Below, in pieces: positions 17,427 to 24,617 of a stretch of 64,000 nt of DNA. Position numbers and translations under genes: made by a program. Source of the DNA: Streptomyces sp. NRRL S-244 (lineage in GTDB: Bacteria > Actinomycetota > Actinomycetes > Streptomycetales > Streptomycetaceae); the NCBI RefSeq assembly GCF_000717915.1, contig NZ_JOCX01000003.1, positions 124,001 to 188,000 of the forward strand, in the 5' to 3' direction. Each line of letters opens with the position of its first letter. The first letter of the stretch is position 1. The notes beneath the pieces are model-generated. The model was given only the letters and a program-made list of their open reading frames with translations. It was not told the DNA's origin and ran no database searches.

Positions 17427-18547
17427 GCACCCCCGCGGGGCTGCTCGAGCACCGGCCGGCGCTGCGCCCCGGCATCCTGCTGTCGCCGCCGCTGCTGAAC
17501 GGGCCGGCCGTGGTCCACCTGGTCAAGGACCCGGTGTCCGGGGCCTCGTTCGAGATCGGCCCGAAGGAGTTCTTCCTCGTCTCGCGCCTCGACGGGACCC
17601 GTACGCTCGCGGAGATCGGCGTGGCGTACGGGGAGGCCTTCGGCCGCCGGCTCGGCGAGCGGAACTGGCAGCAGCTGCTGGCCCTGCTCGGGACCCGGCG
17701 GCTGCTCGCGGGCGGTCCGCCGCCCGCAGTGGTCAAGGCCGCGGGCCCGCCGAGGACCGGGAACCTGCTGCGCGGCACCCTGCGGCTGGTCGCGGACGCC
17801 GACGCGACGACGGCCCGGCTGCACCGGTTCCTGCGGCCCGCCCTGCGCCCGGCGGTGCTGGGGCTGCTGCTCCTGCTCTGCCTGGCGATGGAGTCGGTGC
17901 TCGCCGCGAACGCAGGTGCCCTCGTGCGCGATCTGTGGTGGCTGGCCTCGCATCCGGTGCCGCTGCTGGCGGTGGCCACGCTGCTGTGGCTGAGCACGGT
18001 CCTGCACGAGTTCGCGCACGGGATCGCCGCCCGCCATGTCGGCGGAACCGTCGGCGAGATCGGGCTGCGCTGGCGGCTGCCCGTCGCGATCATGTACTGC
18101 ACCGTCGACAACTACCGCCATCTTCGCCGCCGCCGGGACCAGCTGGCCGTCGCCGCGGCCGGGGCCTTGGCCAACCTGCTCTTCCTGCTGCCGTTCTTCG
18201 GATGGTGGACGGCCCTCGCGCCCGGGGACGCCACGGGCAGGGTGCTCGGCGCGCTGCTGCTGCTCGGCAGCGCCCAGGCACTGGTCAACCTCGTCCCGCT
18301 GCCACCGCTGGACGGCTACACCATGCTCGGCCACGCGCTGCGCGTGACCCGGCTGGCGCCCGCCGGTTCCGCGTACGTACGGCTACGGCTGCGCGACCGG
18401 GCAGCGGCGGCCGGCTACCCGGCGCGGGCCCGCCGGATCTACACCGGCTACGCCGTCGGCTCGGCCGTCCTCGTCCTGCTGGCGGCCTGCGCGCTGACGG
18501 CCGCCGCCTGGTACGCGATCGCAGCCGCCGCCTCCTCGTCCTCCTGA
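17423..18547 (+). CDS. Membrane M50 (site-2-type) metalloprotease with PqqD-like N-terminal domain
   Basis: 374 residues. Residues about 10-95 resemble a PqqD/RRE winged helix (ILLSPPLLNGPAVVHLVKD, FEIGPKEFFLVSRLDGTRTLAEIG). After a linker, several membrane helices carry the zinc motif HEFAH (H195, E196, H199) and the second motif NLVPLPPLDG with the third ligand Asp at 297. It is likely the leader-processing protease, or works with the ABC exporter to mature and secrete the peptide; the RRE-like domain would recruit the leader (inference). GTG start at 17423 overlaps the preceding stop by four bases. M50-type proteases do occur in RiPP clusters, but the role of this one is untested. Confidence 0.85.
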   Translation: MSTPAGLLEHRPALRPGILLSPPLLNGPAVVHLVKDPVSGASFEIGPKEFFLVSRLDGTRTLAEIGVAYGEAFGRRLGERNWQQLLALLGTRRLLAGGPPPAVVKAAGPPRTGNLLRGTLRLVADADATTARLHRFLRPALRPAVLGLLLLLCLAMESVLAANAGALVRDLWWLASHPVPLLAVATLLWLSTVLHEFAHGIAARHVGGTVGEIGLRWRLPVAIMYCTVDNYRHLRRRRDQLAVAAAGALANLLFLLPFFGWWTALAPGDATGRVLGALLLLGSAQALVNLVPLPPLDGYTMLGHALRVTRLAPAGSAYVRLRLRDRAAAAGYPARARRIYTGYAVGSAVLVLLAACALTAAAWYAIAAAASSSS

Positions 18548-18586
18548 TCCCGACATCCGCGACAACACCGAGGGAATGCACCGCCC

Positions 18587-19552
18587 ATGACGACCGACAG
18601 CACCCGACCCCCCGACTCCTTCGCCATCGCCGTCCGGGACGTACGCAAACGCTATGGCGACCGCCAGGCCGTGGACGGGGTCTCCCTCGACGTCCGGCGC
18701 GGCGAGTTCTTCGGCCTGCTCGGCCCCAACGGCGCGGGCAAGACCACCCTCATCGAGATCATGGAGGGACTGCGGCAGGCCGATTCCGGCACGGTCCGGG
18801 TCCTCGAGCACAGCCCCTGGCCGCGCAACACCGCGCTGCTGCCCCGGATGGGCGTGCAGACGCAGGCCTCGGCCTTCTTCGTACGCCAGAGCGCGCGCGA
18901 GCACCTCGCCACCGTCGCCGGGCTGTACCGCGCCGAACCGGCGGCCGCGGACCGCACCCTGGAGACGGTGGGGCTGACCGGGCAGCGCGACGTACTCGTC
19001 GAGAACCTCTCAGGCGGGCAGCGCCAGCGCCTGGCCATCGCCTCGGCGCTGGTCCACGGCCCGGAGCTGATCTTCCTGGACGAGCCGACCGCCGCCCTCG
19101 ACCCGCAGGCCCGCCGCGATCTGTGGGAGGTGCTGCGCGTCCTCAAGAGCGAGGGCCGCACGATCGTCTACACCACCCACCACCTGGACGAGGCCGAGGC
19201 CCTGTGCGACCGGGTGGCCATCCTGGTCGACGGCAAGGTCGCCGCCCTGGACTCCCCGCACCGGCTGGTCACCACCGCCGGGGCCCCCTCGCGGCTGTTG
19301 CTGCCGGCCGGCCGGATCGAGCTCGCGCAGGCCATGGCCCTGCCCGGGGTGGACCGGGCGAGCCTCCAGGGCGGCTCGCTGGTCCTGGAGACCGCCACAC
19401 CCGGCAAGGTGCTCCAGGCCGTCGACGCGCTCACCGGGCTCGACGGGGTGCTGACCCGTACGGCCACCCTGGAGGACGTCTACCTCGAACTCACCGGCCA
19501 CGCCCATCCCGAACACACCGCGCACCCCCACACCACGGAGTCCCAGGCATGA
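18587..19552 (+). CDS. ABC transporter ATP-binding protein (ABC-2 exporter)
   Basis: 321 residues. Walker A GPNGAGKTT (46-54), Q-loop region MGVQTQAS, signature LSGGQRQRL (near 141-149), Walker B LIFLDEPT (near 163-170) and switch His in TTHHLDEA are all intact. The C-terminal 90 residues form the accessory domain usual in DrrA/CcmA-type drug exporter ATPases. With the permease immediately downstream (ATGA overlap) it should export the mature peptide and may provide self-resistance; no other immunity gene is apparent in the cluster. Confidence 0.92.
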   Translation: MTTDSTRPPDSFAIAVRDVRKRYGDRQAVDGVSLDVRRGEFFGLLGPNGAGKTTLIEIMEGLRQADSGTVRVLEHSPWPRNTALLPRMGVQTQASAFFVRQSAREHLATVAGLYRAEPAAADRTLETVGLTGQRDVLVENLSGGQRQRLAIASALVHGPELIFLDEPTAALDPQARRDLWEVLRVLKSEGRTIVYTTHHLDEAEALCDRVAILVDGKVAALDSPHRLVTTAGAPSRLLLPAGRIELAQAMALPGVDRASLQGGSLVLETATPGKVLQAVDALTGLDGVLTRTATLEDVYLELTGHAHPEHTAHPHTTESQA

Positions 19553-20304
19553 GCGCGTACACGGCCCTGACGGCCGCCGGCTACCGGGCGCAGGTCCGGG
19601 ACAAGGCCACCCTGTTCTTCACGTTCGCCTTCCCCCTGCTCTTCCTCGTCGTGTTCGGCCTGATCTTCAGCGGGCAGGACGTGGAGCAGAGCGGCCGCCC
19701 GTACATCTCCTACATAGCGCCCGGCGTGATGTCGTGGGGCGTCGCCAACGCCGCCGTGTTCGGCATCGCGTTCACGCTGATGCAGTGGCGGCGCGACGAC
19801 CTGCTCCGGCTGATCCGGCTGACCCCGACCCCGCTGACCACCGTGCTGGCCTCGCGGTACGTGCTGGCGCTCGTCGTCGGCGCCGTACAGGCCGCGGTGT
19901 TCATCGCGGTCGCGATGCTGCCCGGGTTCGGGCTGGTGCTGGACGGGCGCTGGCCGCTGGTGCTGCCCGCGCTGGCCCTCGGGATCACCGCGTTCATGGC
20001 GATCGGCGTGATCGTCGGGACGTACGCGAACACGCCCGAGGCCGTCGCCGCGATCGCCAACTGCATGATGGTGCCGATGGCGTTCCTGTCCGGTTCCTTC
20101 CTGCCGCTGGACATGATGCCGGCCTGGCTCCGCTCGGTCTCCCGGGTGCTGCCGCTGCGCTACCTCAACGACGCGGCGACGGGCGCGCTCACCGGTTCGG
20201 GTTCGCTCGGGACGATCGGCACCGGGTGCGCGGCCCTGGCGGGCTTCGCCCTGCTGTTCGGCGCGATCGGGCTCAAGACCTTCCGCTGGAGCAACCGGAC
20301 ATGA
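19549..20304 (+). CDS. ABC-2 type transporter permease
   Basis: 251 residues with six predicted membrane helices (LFFTFAFPLLFLVVFGLIFS; GVANAAVFGIAFTLM; VLALVVGAVQAAVFIAVAML; LVLPALALGITAFMAIGVIVG; MMVPMAFLSGSFLPLDMMP region; GCAALAGFALLFGAIGL). The motif NCMMVPMAFLSGSFLPLDMMPAW is characteristic of the ABC-2/DrrB permease family. It is coupled by four-base overlaps to the ATPase gene upstream and the YcaO-2 gene downstream, so it belongs to the same transcript. Expected function: membrane channel for product export. Confidence 0.92.
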   Translation: MSAYTALTAAGYRAQVRDKATLFFTFAFPLLFLVVFGLIFSGQDVEQSGRPYISYIAPGVMSWGVANAAVFGIAFTLMQWRRDDLLRLIRLTPTPLTTVLASRYVLALVVGAVQAAVFIAVAMLPGFGLVLDGRWPLVLPALALGITAFMAIGVIVGTYANTPEAVAAIANCMMVPMAFLSGSFLPLDMMPAWLRSVSRVLPLRYLNDAATGALTGSGSLGTIGTGCAALAGFALLFGAIGLKTFRWSNRT

Positions 20305-22262
20305 GGGCGCCCCTCCTGAACCCCGGCCGCCCCGCCGCCCCCGACGGCTCCCCGCTGGAGGCGGCCCGGCGCGACCTGGCCGGGGCACTGGCCGGACTCG
20401 GCGCCGCCGTGGTCACCCTGGGCGTGCACGACGCGCTCGGGCCGCGCGCAGCCGACCCGTTCGCGGCGGTGCGGCCGGCCGCCACCGTCCATCTCGGCGC
20501 CCGGGCGGTACTGATCGGCCCCTGGGGCGGGGACGGCTCCGCCCCGGCCTGCGGGCAGTGTCTGGCGATGCGCTGGCAGCGGCTGCGCAGCCGCAGCGAG
20601 CGCGACGCCCTGGAGACCGGCAGCCGGCCGCCCACCCCGGTGGCCGCGCGGTGGCCGCTGCTCACCCCCGCCCTGCGCGACGCCGCGTACGCGCTCCACG
20701 AGGCGGTGTTCGGCGGGTACGTCAGCGCGCCCGGCCCGGCGGCGGCCGACCGGGCCCTGCCCCAGGTCACCCGGCTGGACCCGGAGACCCTCCAGGTCCG
20801 TACGTACCCCCTGGCCGCCGACCCGCTCTGCCCGGACTGCGGACCGCGCGGCGCCGACGCCCCGGCGCCCTTCACACCCGTCTCCCGGCCCAAACCCGCC
20901 CCGGGCGCACAGAGGCTGCGCGCGGCGGACTCGTACCCGATGCCGTACGCGGCCCTGGCCAATCCGGTGACCGGGGTCCTCGGCGGGGGCACCTGGACCG
21001 ACATCACCTCGCCCACGACCGCGCCCGTCGCGGGCAGCGTCTTCATGCGCGGCTACGCGGGCCTGACCGACGTCACCTGGAGCGGGCAGGCCAACGGCTA
21101 CACCGCCAGCCGGGACCTCGCGTACCTCGAAGGGCTGGAGCGGTACGCCGGGACGCACCGCCGCACCGGAAGCTCCCCGCTCACCGCCTCGTACGCCGAG
21201 CTGGGCGACCGGGCACTGGACCCGGCGGAGTGCGGCTTCTACGCGCCGCGGACCTACCGCGACGATCCGCTGGTGTCGCCCTTCGACCCCGAGCGGCCGA
21301 TCCCGTGGGTGTACGGGCATTCCCTGCGCGACGAGCGGCCGGTGCTGGTCCCGGCGCGGCTGGTGCACTACAGCGCGGGGCTGGCGGCCGACAACTTCGT
21401 CTTCGAGTGCTCCAACGGCTGCGCCATCGGCAGTTGCACGGAGGAGGCGCTGCTGGGCGCGCTGCTCGAACTGATCGAGCGGGACGCCTTCCTGCTCGCC
21501 TGGTACGGCGGGCTGCCGCTGACCGAGATCGACCTGGGCTCGGTGCCGGGTCCGGCGGTCCGGACGATGGCCGACCGGGCCGCGCTCCAGGGGTACGAGG
21601 TCCACGCGTTCGACAACCGGATCGACCTGGCGGTGCCCGTGGTCACCGGGCTCGCGATACGCCGGGACGGCGGCCCCGGGCTGTTCGCGTTCGGGGCGGG
21701 CGCGGCGCTCGATCCGGCGGCGGCCGTGGAGGCCGCGCTCTCCGAGGTCCTCACCTACATTCCGCACCTGCCCCGGCAGGTCGCGGAGCGCCGGGACGAA
21801 CTGGAGGCGATGGCCGCCGACTTCACCCGGGTACGCCACCTCAAGGACCACGCCCAGCTGTACGGGCTGCCCGCGATGGCCCCGTACGTACGGCCCTACA
21901 CGGAGCCGGCGGGCATCCGGCCGATGGACGCGCTGTACGGGTCGTTGCCGTACCGGCCGGAAGGCTCCCGCGGGCGGCCGGCCACCGGCGATCTCCGCGA
22001 TGACCTGCTGTACTGCGTAAGGGAGTTGACCCGGGCGGGGCACGATGTGATCGTCGTCGACCAGACGACCCCCGAGCAGCTGCGGATCGGGCTGCGCACG
22101 GTGTGCGCGGTGGTGCCGGGGCTGCTGCCGATCGACTTCGGCTGGTCGCGGCAGCGGGCTCCGTACCTGCCACGGCTGCGGACGGCGCCGCGCCGGGCGG
22201 GGCTGCGGGAGACGGATCTGGCGGAGTCGGAGATCCGGATGGTCCCGCATCCGTTCCCCTGA
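20301..22262 (+). CDS. YcaO cyclodehydratase 2 (azoline-forming paralogue)
   Basis: 653 residues, a clear paralogue of YcaO-1 over the full length. It keeps two N-terminal Cys pairs (C84/C87 PACGQCLAMRWQ; C177/C180 LCPDCGPRG), then the YcaO domain (SYPMPYAALANPVTGVLGGG, AYLEGLERYAGTHRR, LLELIERDAFLLAWYGG, FGAGAALDPAAAVEAALSEV) and ends MVPHPFP, the same C-terminal tail as YcaO-1. Both paralogues therefore look catalytic. A division of labour, for example Cys versus Ser/Thr or different positions in the core, is plausible but not shown. ATG at 20301 overlaps the permease stop (ATGA). It converges on the precursor gene across a strong hairpin. Confidence 0.92.
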   Translation: MRAPLLNPGRPAAPDGSPLEAARRDLAGALAGLGAAVVTLGVHDALGPRAADPFAAVRPAATVHLGARAVLIGPWGGDGSAPACGQCLAMRWQRLRSRSERDALETGSRPPTPVAARWPLLTPALRDAAYALHEAVFGGYVSAPGPAAADRALPQVTRLDPETLQVRTYPLAADPLCPDCGPRGADAPAPFTPVSRPKPAPGAQRLRAADSYPMPYAALANPVTGVLGGGTWTDITSPTTAPVAGSVFMRGYAGLTDVTWSGQANGYTASRDLAYLEGLERYAGTHRRTGSSPLTASYAELGDRALDPAECGFYAPRTYRDDPLVSPFDPERPIPWVYGHSLRDERPVLVPARLVHYSAGLAADNFVFECSNGCAIGSCTEEALLGALLELIERDAFLLAWYGGLPLTEIDLGSVPGPAVRTMADRAALQGYEVHAFDNRIDLAVPVVTGLAIRRDGGPGLFAFGAGAALDPAAAVEAALSEVLTYIPHLPRQVAERRDELEAMAADFTRVRHLKDHAQLYGLPAMAPYVRPYTEPAGIRPMDALYGSLPYRPEGSRGRPATGDLRDDLLYCVRELTRAGHDVIVVDQTTPEQLRIGLRTVCAVVPGLLPIDFGWSRQRAPYLPRLRTAPRRAGLRETDLAESEIRMVPHPFP

Positions 22263-22279
22263 CCCGCCCGCACCGTACG

Positions 22280-22322
22280 CCGGTGCCCCGGCCCGCGCGC
22301 TGCGCGAGGGCCGGGGCACCGG
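22280..22322. terminator. Strong bidirectional hairpin between YcaO-2 and the precursor gene
   Basis: A perfect 15-bp GC-rich stem (22280-22294 with 22308-22322) and a 13-base loop lie between two converging stop codons (22262 plus strand, 22346 minus strand). It probably ends both the biosynthetic operon and the short precursor transcript. Confidence 0.85.
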
Positions 22323-22345
22323 TGTGCGTGCGGCCTGACCCGGGG

Positions 22346-22519
22346 TCAGGCGCTACAGGAGGTCGTGCTGGTGGTCGAGGAGCAGGTCGAGGTCGAGCTG
22401 CAGCTCGTGGAACCCGCGAGCACGACCTCGCTGGCGTCCGAGTAGTCGGAGATCTCGAACGTCTCGGATTCGAGTTCGAGGATCTCGTCGGCGAGCGAGG
22501 CGAGGGGCGACTTCTCCAT
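22346..22519 (-). CDS. RiPP precursor peptide, thiazolylpeptide-type, Ser/Thr/Cys-only core
   Basis: 57 residues. The leader is acidic (MEKSPLASLADEILELESET, then FEISDYSDASEVVLAG), resembling leaders of thiazolylpeptide-type bacteriocin precursors. From residue 37 to 57 the sequence is made of ten Ser, seven Thr and three Cys with a final Ala; the Cys residues are 40, 46 and 55. Every position but the last could become an azole, Dha or Dhb. Cleavage after the Ala-Gly at 35-36 is an inference. The ATG at 22519 has AAGGAG six bases upstream. A longer in-frame start at 22567 (16 extra residues) also has a purine-rich stretch but poorer spacing. It is monocistronic and convergent with the biosynthetic operon. 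Confidence 0.93.
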   Translation of the reverse strand: MEKSPLASLADEILELESETFEISDYSDASEVVLAGSTSCSSTSTCSSTTSTTSCSA

Positions 22520-22594
22520 GATGGCTCCTTCGGTCGGTGCGGCCGGCTGGTGACAGGCCTGGTGCATGGCCCCTCCATCAGAGCCCTTCGCGCC

Positions 22595-22652
22595 GTCAGC
22601 TCACCCCCCGGACCGCTGGCACCTCTCTGACAGGAAGTGTCAGCGCCCTGAC
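22595..22652. promoter_or_regulatory. Candidate operator with repeated CTGAC/GTCAG half-sites
   Basis: The 169-bp space between the precursor and M20 gene starts contains ctgacaggaagtgtcag (22627-22643), an inverted repeat with 6-base arms and a 5-base spacer. The right arm also pairs with a third half-site (ctgac, 22648-22652), and a fourth (gtcag) is at 22595-22599. Divergent promoters must lie here. The binding protein is unknown; the cluster SARP or a global regulator is possible. Confidence 0.5.
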
Positions 22653-22688
22653 GCGCCCGCCCCGCGGGCCCTGTCCGACGATGGAGCC

Positions 22689-23921
22689 ATGCTCTCCGCT
22701 CTGATCAGGCCGCTGACCACCCTGTACCTCGAACTGCACCGGGATCCGGAGCTGTCGGGCCGGGAAGAGCGCACGGCGGCGCGGTTCGCCGGCGCGCTCG
22801 AAGCCGAGGGGTACGCGGTGGCGCACGGGATCGGCGGGCACGGCGTCGCCGGGGTGCTGCGGAGCGGCGACGGGCCGACGGTGCTGCTGCGGGCCGAACT
22901 CGACGCCCTGCCCGTACGGGAGACGACCGGGCTGCCGTACGCGAGCGAGGGCGGCGCGGCGCACGCCTGCGGGCACGATCTGCACCTGGCCGCGGCGGCC
23001 GGGACCGCCGCCCTGCTGGCCAGGGCGCCGGGCAGCTGGCGGGGCACGCTCGTCGTGGTCGGCCAGCCCGCCGAGGAGACCCTGGAGGGGGCGCGGGCGA
23101 TGCTGGAGGACGGGCTGTACGAGCGGGTCGGGCGGCCCGATGCCGTCCTGGCCCAGCACGCCGCTCCGCTGCCGGCCGGGATGGTCGCGCACGGGTACGG
23201 GCCGATGACCGCCGGAAGCGTCACGTTCCGGATCGTGGTGCACGGGCGCGGAGGCCACGCCGGAGCCCCGCACCTCACCGTGGACCCGGTGGTGACGGCC
23301 GCCCACGTGGTGACCCGGCTCCAGACGGTGGTGGCGCGCGAGGCGGCCCCCTCGGAGCAGGTGGCCGTCACCGTCGGCTCATTCCGGGCGGGCGAGCGCG
23401 CGAACGTCGTGCCCGACCGGGCCGAACTCGGCGTCACCGTACGGGCGGCCGGCGAGGCGGCGCTGACCCGGGCGGCGGCCGCCGTGGAGCGGATCGTCCG
23501 CGCCGAGTGCGCCGCCTCGGACTGCCCCCGGGAGCCGGAGGTCGTCCGGGTCGGGTCCTCGCCCGTCACCCATCCCGATCCCACGACCACCGCGGCCGTA
23601 CGGGAGGCGCACGCGGCCGAGTTCGGCGCGGAGCGGGTGGCCATGTGGCCGCCGTCCCTGGCCACGGAGGACTTCGGGCTGTTCGGCGACGCGGGCCGGG
23701 AGCTGCACGGGGCGGATGGGGTGCGCCTCGCGTACTGGATGCTGGGCGTGATCGGCCCGGCGGCCTGGTCGGCGGCGCCGGGCGCGACGGCGGCGCAGAA
23801 GCTGGCCGTCCTGCCGGCCAACCATGCGCCGGATTTCGCGCCGGACGTGCGCACGGCGCTCCCGGCGGGGGTGCGGGCCCTGCGGGCGGCGGCGCTGAGC
23901 TGCCTGGGTTCGCCCCGATAG
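22689..23921 (+). CDS. M20D family amidohydrolase
   Basis: 410 residues. It has the M20 dinuclear metal signatures: RAELDALPVRETTGLPYAS, HACGHDLHLA (metal ligands in the C-G-H-D-x-H pattern near residue 95-100), GQPAEE (catalytic Glu region) and the late His in THPDPT or LATEDFG. The dimerisation insert contains GRGGHAGAPH. Such enzymes remove acyl or aminoacyl groups from amino acids and small peptides. It is divergent from the precursor gene, so it may trim the released leader or product, or confer detoxification; alternatively it is an ordinary housekeeping hydrolase at the cluster edge. The ATG at 22689 is preceded closely by GGAG. No signal peptide, so it acts in the cytoplasm. Confidence 0.85.
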   Translation: MLSALIRPLTTLYLELHRDPELSGREERTAARFAGALEAEGYAVAHGIGGHGVAGVLRSGDGPTVLLRAELDALPVRETTGLPYASEGGAAHACGHDLHLAAAAGTAALLARAPGSWRGTLVVVGQPAEETLEGARAMLEDGLYERVGRPDAVLAQHAAPLPAGMVAHGYGPMTAGSVTFRIVVHGRGGHAGAPHLTVDPVVTAAHVVTRLQTVVAREAAPSEQVAVTVGSFRAGERANVVPDRAELGVTVRAAGEAALTRAAAAVERIVRAECAASDCPREPEVVRVGSSPVTHPDPTTTAAVREAHAAEFGAERVAMWPPSLATEDFGLFGDAGRELHGADGVRLAYWMLGVIGPAAWSAAPGATAAQKLAVLPANHAPDFAPDVRTALPAGVRALRAAALSCLGSPR

Positions 23922-24043
23922 GCGGCCGTACGCCATCCGCGTCGCATTCAGGTCATTTCGTACGTTCCGAGAACCGTCCGCCGGGGTGGCGGCGTCGGTG
24001 GGTTCAGCTACTCGGCAACCGAGCACGGTGAAAGGTCCGAACG

Positions 24044-24550
24044 ATGTTCACGTCTCCGGCCAAGGCCAAGCGCACCGCTTCCCTCGCCCTCGCGGCCACC
24101 GCCGCGACGGCCGCACTCACCCTCGCCTTCGTCACCAGCGCCTCCGCGACCGCCGGCGCGGGCGCGCCGCAGGACGGCCGGGCGGCCGCCGCGGCCCCGC
24201 CCTCGTCCGTGTCCGGCAGCCCGGAGGGCGCGTTCTCCCGGATCGCCACCTTCTACGGCGCGTACATCGACGCGGTGTACGACGGGGACGGCACGCGCGC
24301 GAAGCAGCTGCGGGCCGCCTACCTCTCCGCGCCGCTCCAGCGCGAGCTGGCGAAGTGGGAGCAGACCAACCACGCGGACGGCGTCCTGCGCGCCCAGAAC
24401 GTGCCGCTGGAGTGGAAGGTCACCTACGTCGACAGCGGCATGGGCAAGACCAATGCCACCGTCACCCTGACCTGGAGCGGCAGTGACACCACCCGGCTCC
24501 ACGTCCAGGCCGACCTGAAGACCCGGAAGATCCTCTCCATCACGGACTGA
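24044..24550 (+). CDS. Small secreted protein of unknown function
   Basis: 168 residues. A Sec signal (KAKR start, Ala/Leu-rich core, SASA near residue 33) precedes an Ala-rich stretch and a domain of about 110 residues (AFSRIATFYGAYIDAVYDGD, LRAAYLSAPLQRELAKWEQ, ATVTLTWSG, VQADLKTRKILSITD). The pattern of helices followed by a beta sheet resembles NTF2-like or lipoprotein-associated folds, but I do not recognise the family. There is no lipobox, so it is expected to be exported free or wall-associated. It is convergent with fprA across a hairpin terminator. Confidence 0.75.
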   Translation: MFTSPAKAKRTASLALAATAATAALTLAFVTSASATAGAGAPQDGRAAAAAPPSSVSGSPEGAFSRIATFYGAYIDAVYDGDGTRAKQLRAAYLSAPLQRELAKWEQTNHADGVLRAQNVPLEWKVTYVDSGMGKTNATVTLTWSGSDTTRLHVQADLKTRKILSITD

Positions 24551-24557
24551 CGACGCT

Positions 24558-24600
24558 CCGGACATGCGGAGGGGGGCCACCGCCGGCGGCCCCCGTCCGG
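24558..24600. terminator. Bidirectional hairpin between the secreted protein and fprA
   Basis: A 7-bp core stem (24572-24578 with 24588-24594) is extended by an outer 6-bp stem (24558-24563 with 24595-24600) around an 8-base bulge. It lies between converging stop codons at 24550 and 24618. Confidence 0.7.
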
Positions 24601-24617
24601 TCAAGAACGCGTGGCGG

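Noticed and set aside
22520..22567. Longer precursor start giving 73 residues
   Set aside because: In frame and with a purine-rich upstream stretch, but the AAGGAG at six bases from the 22519 ATG is better and the extra residues look unlike a leader.
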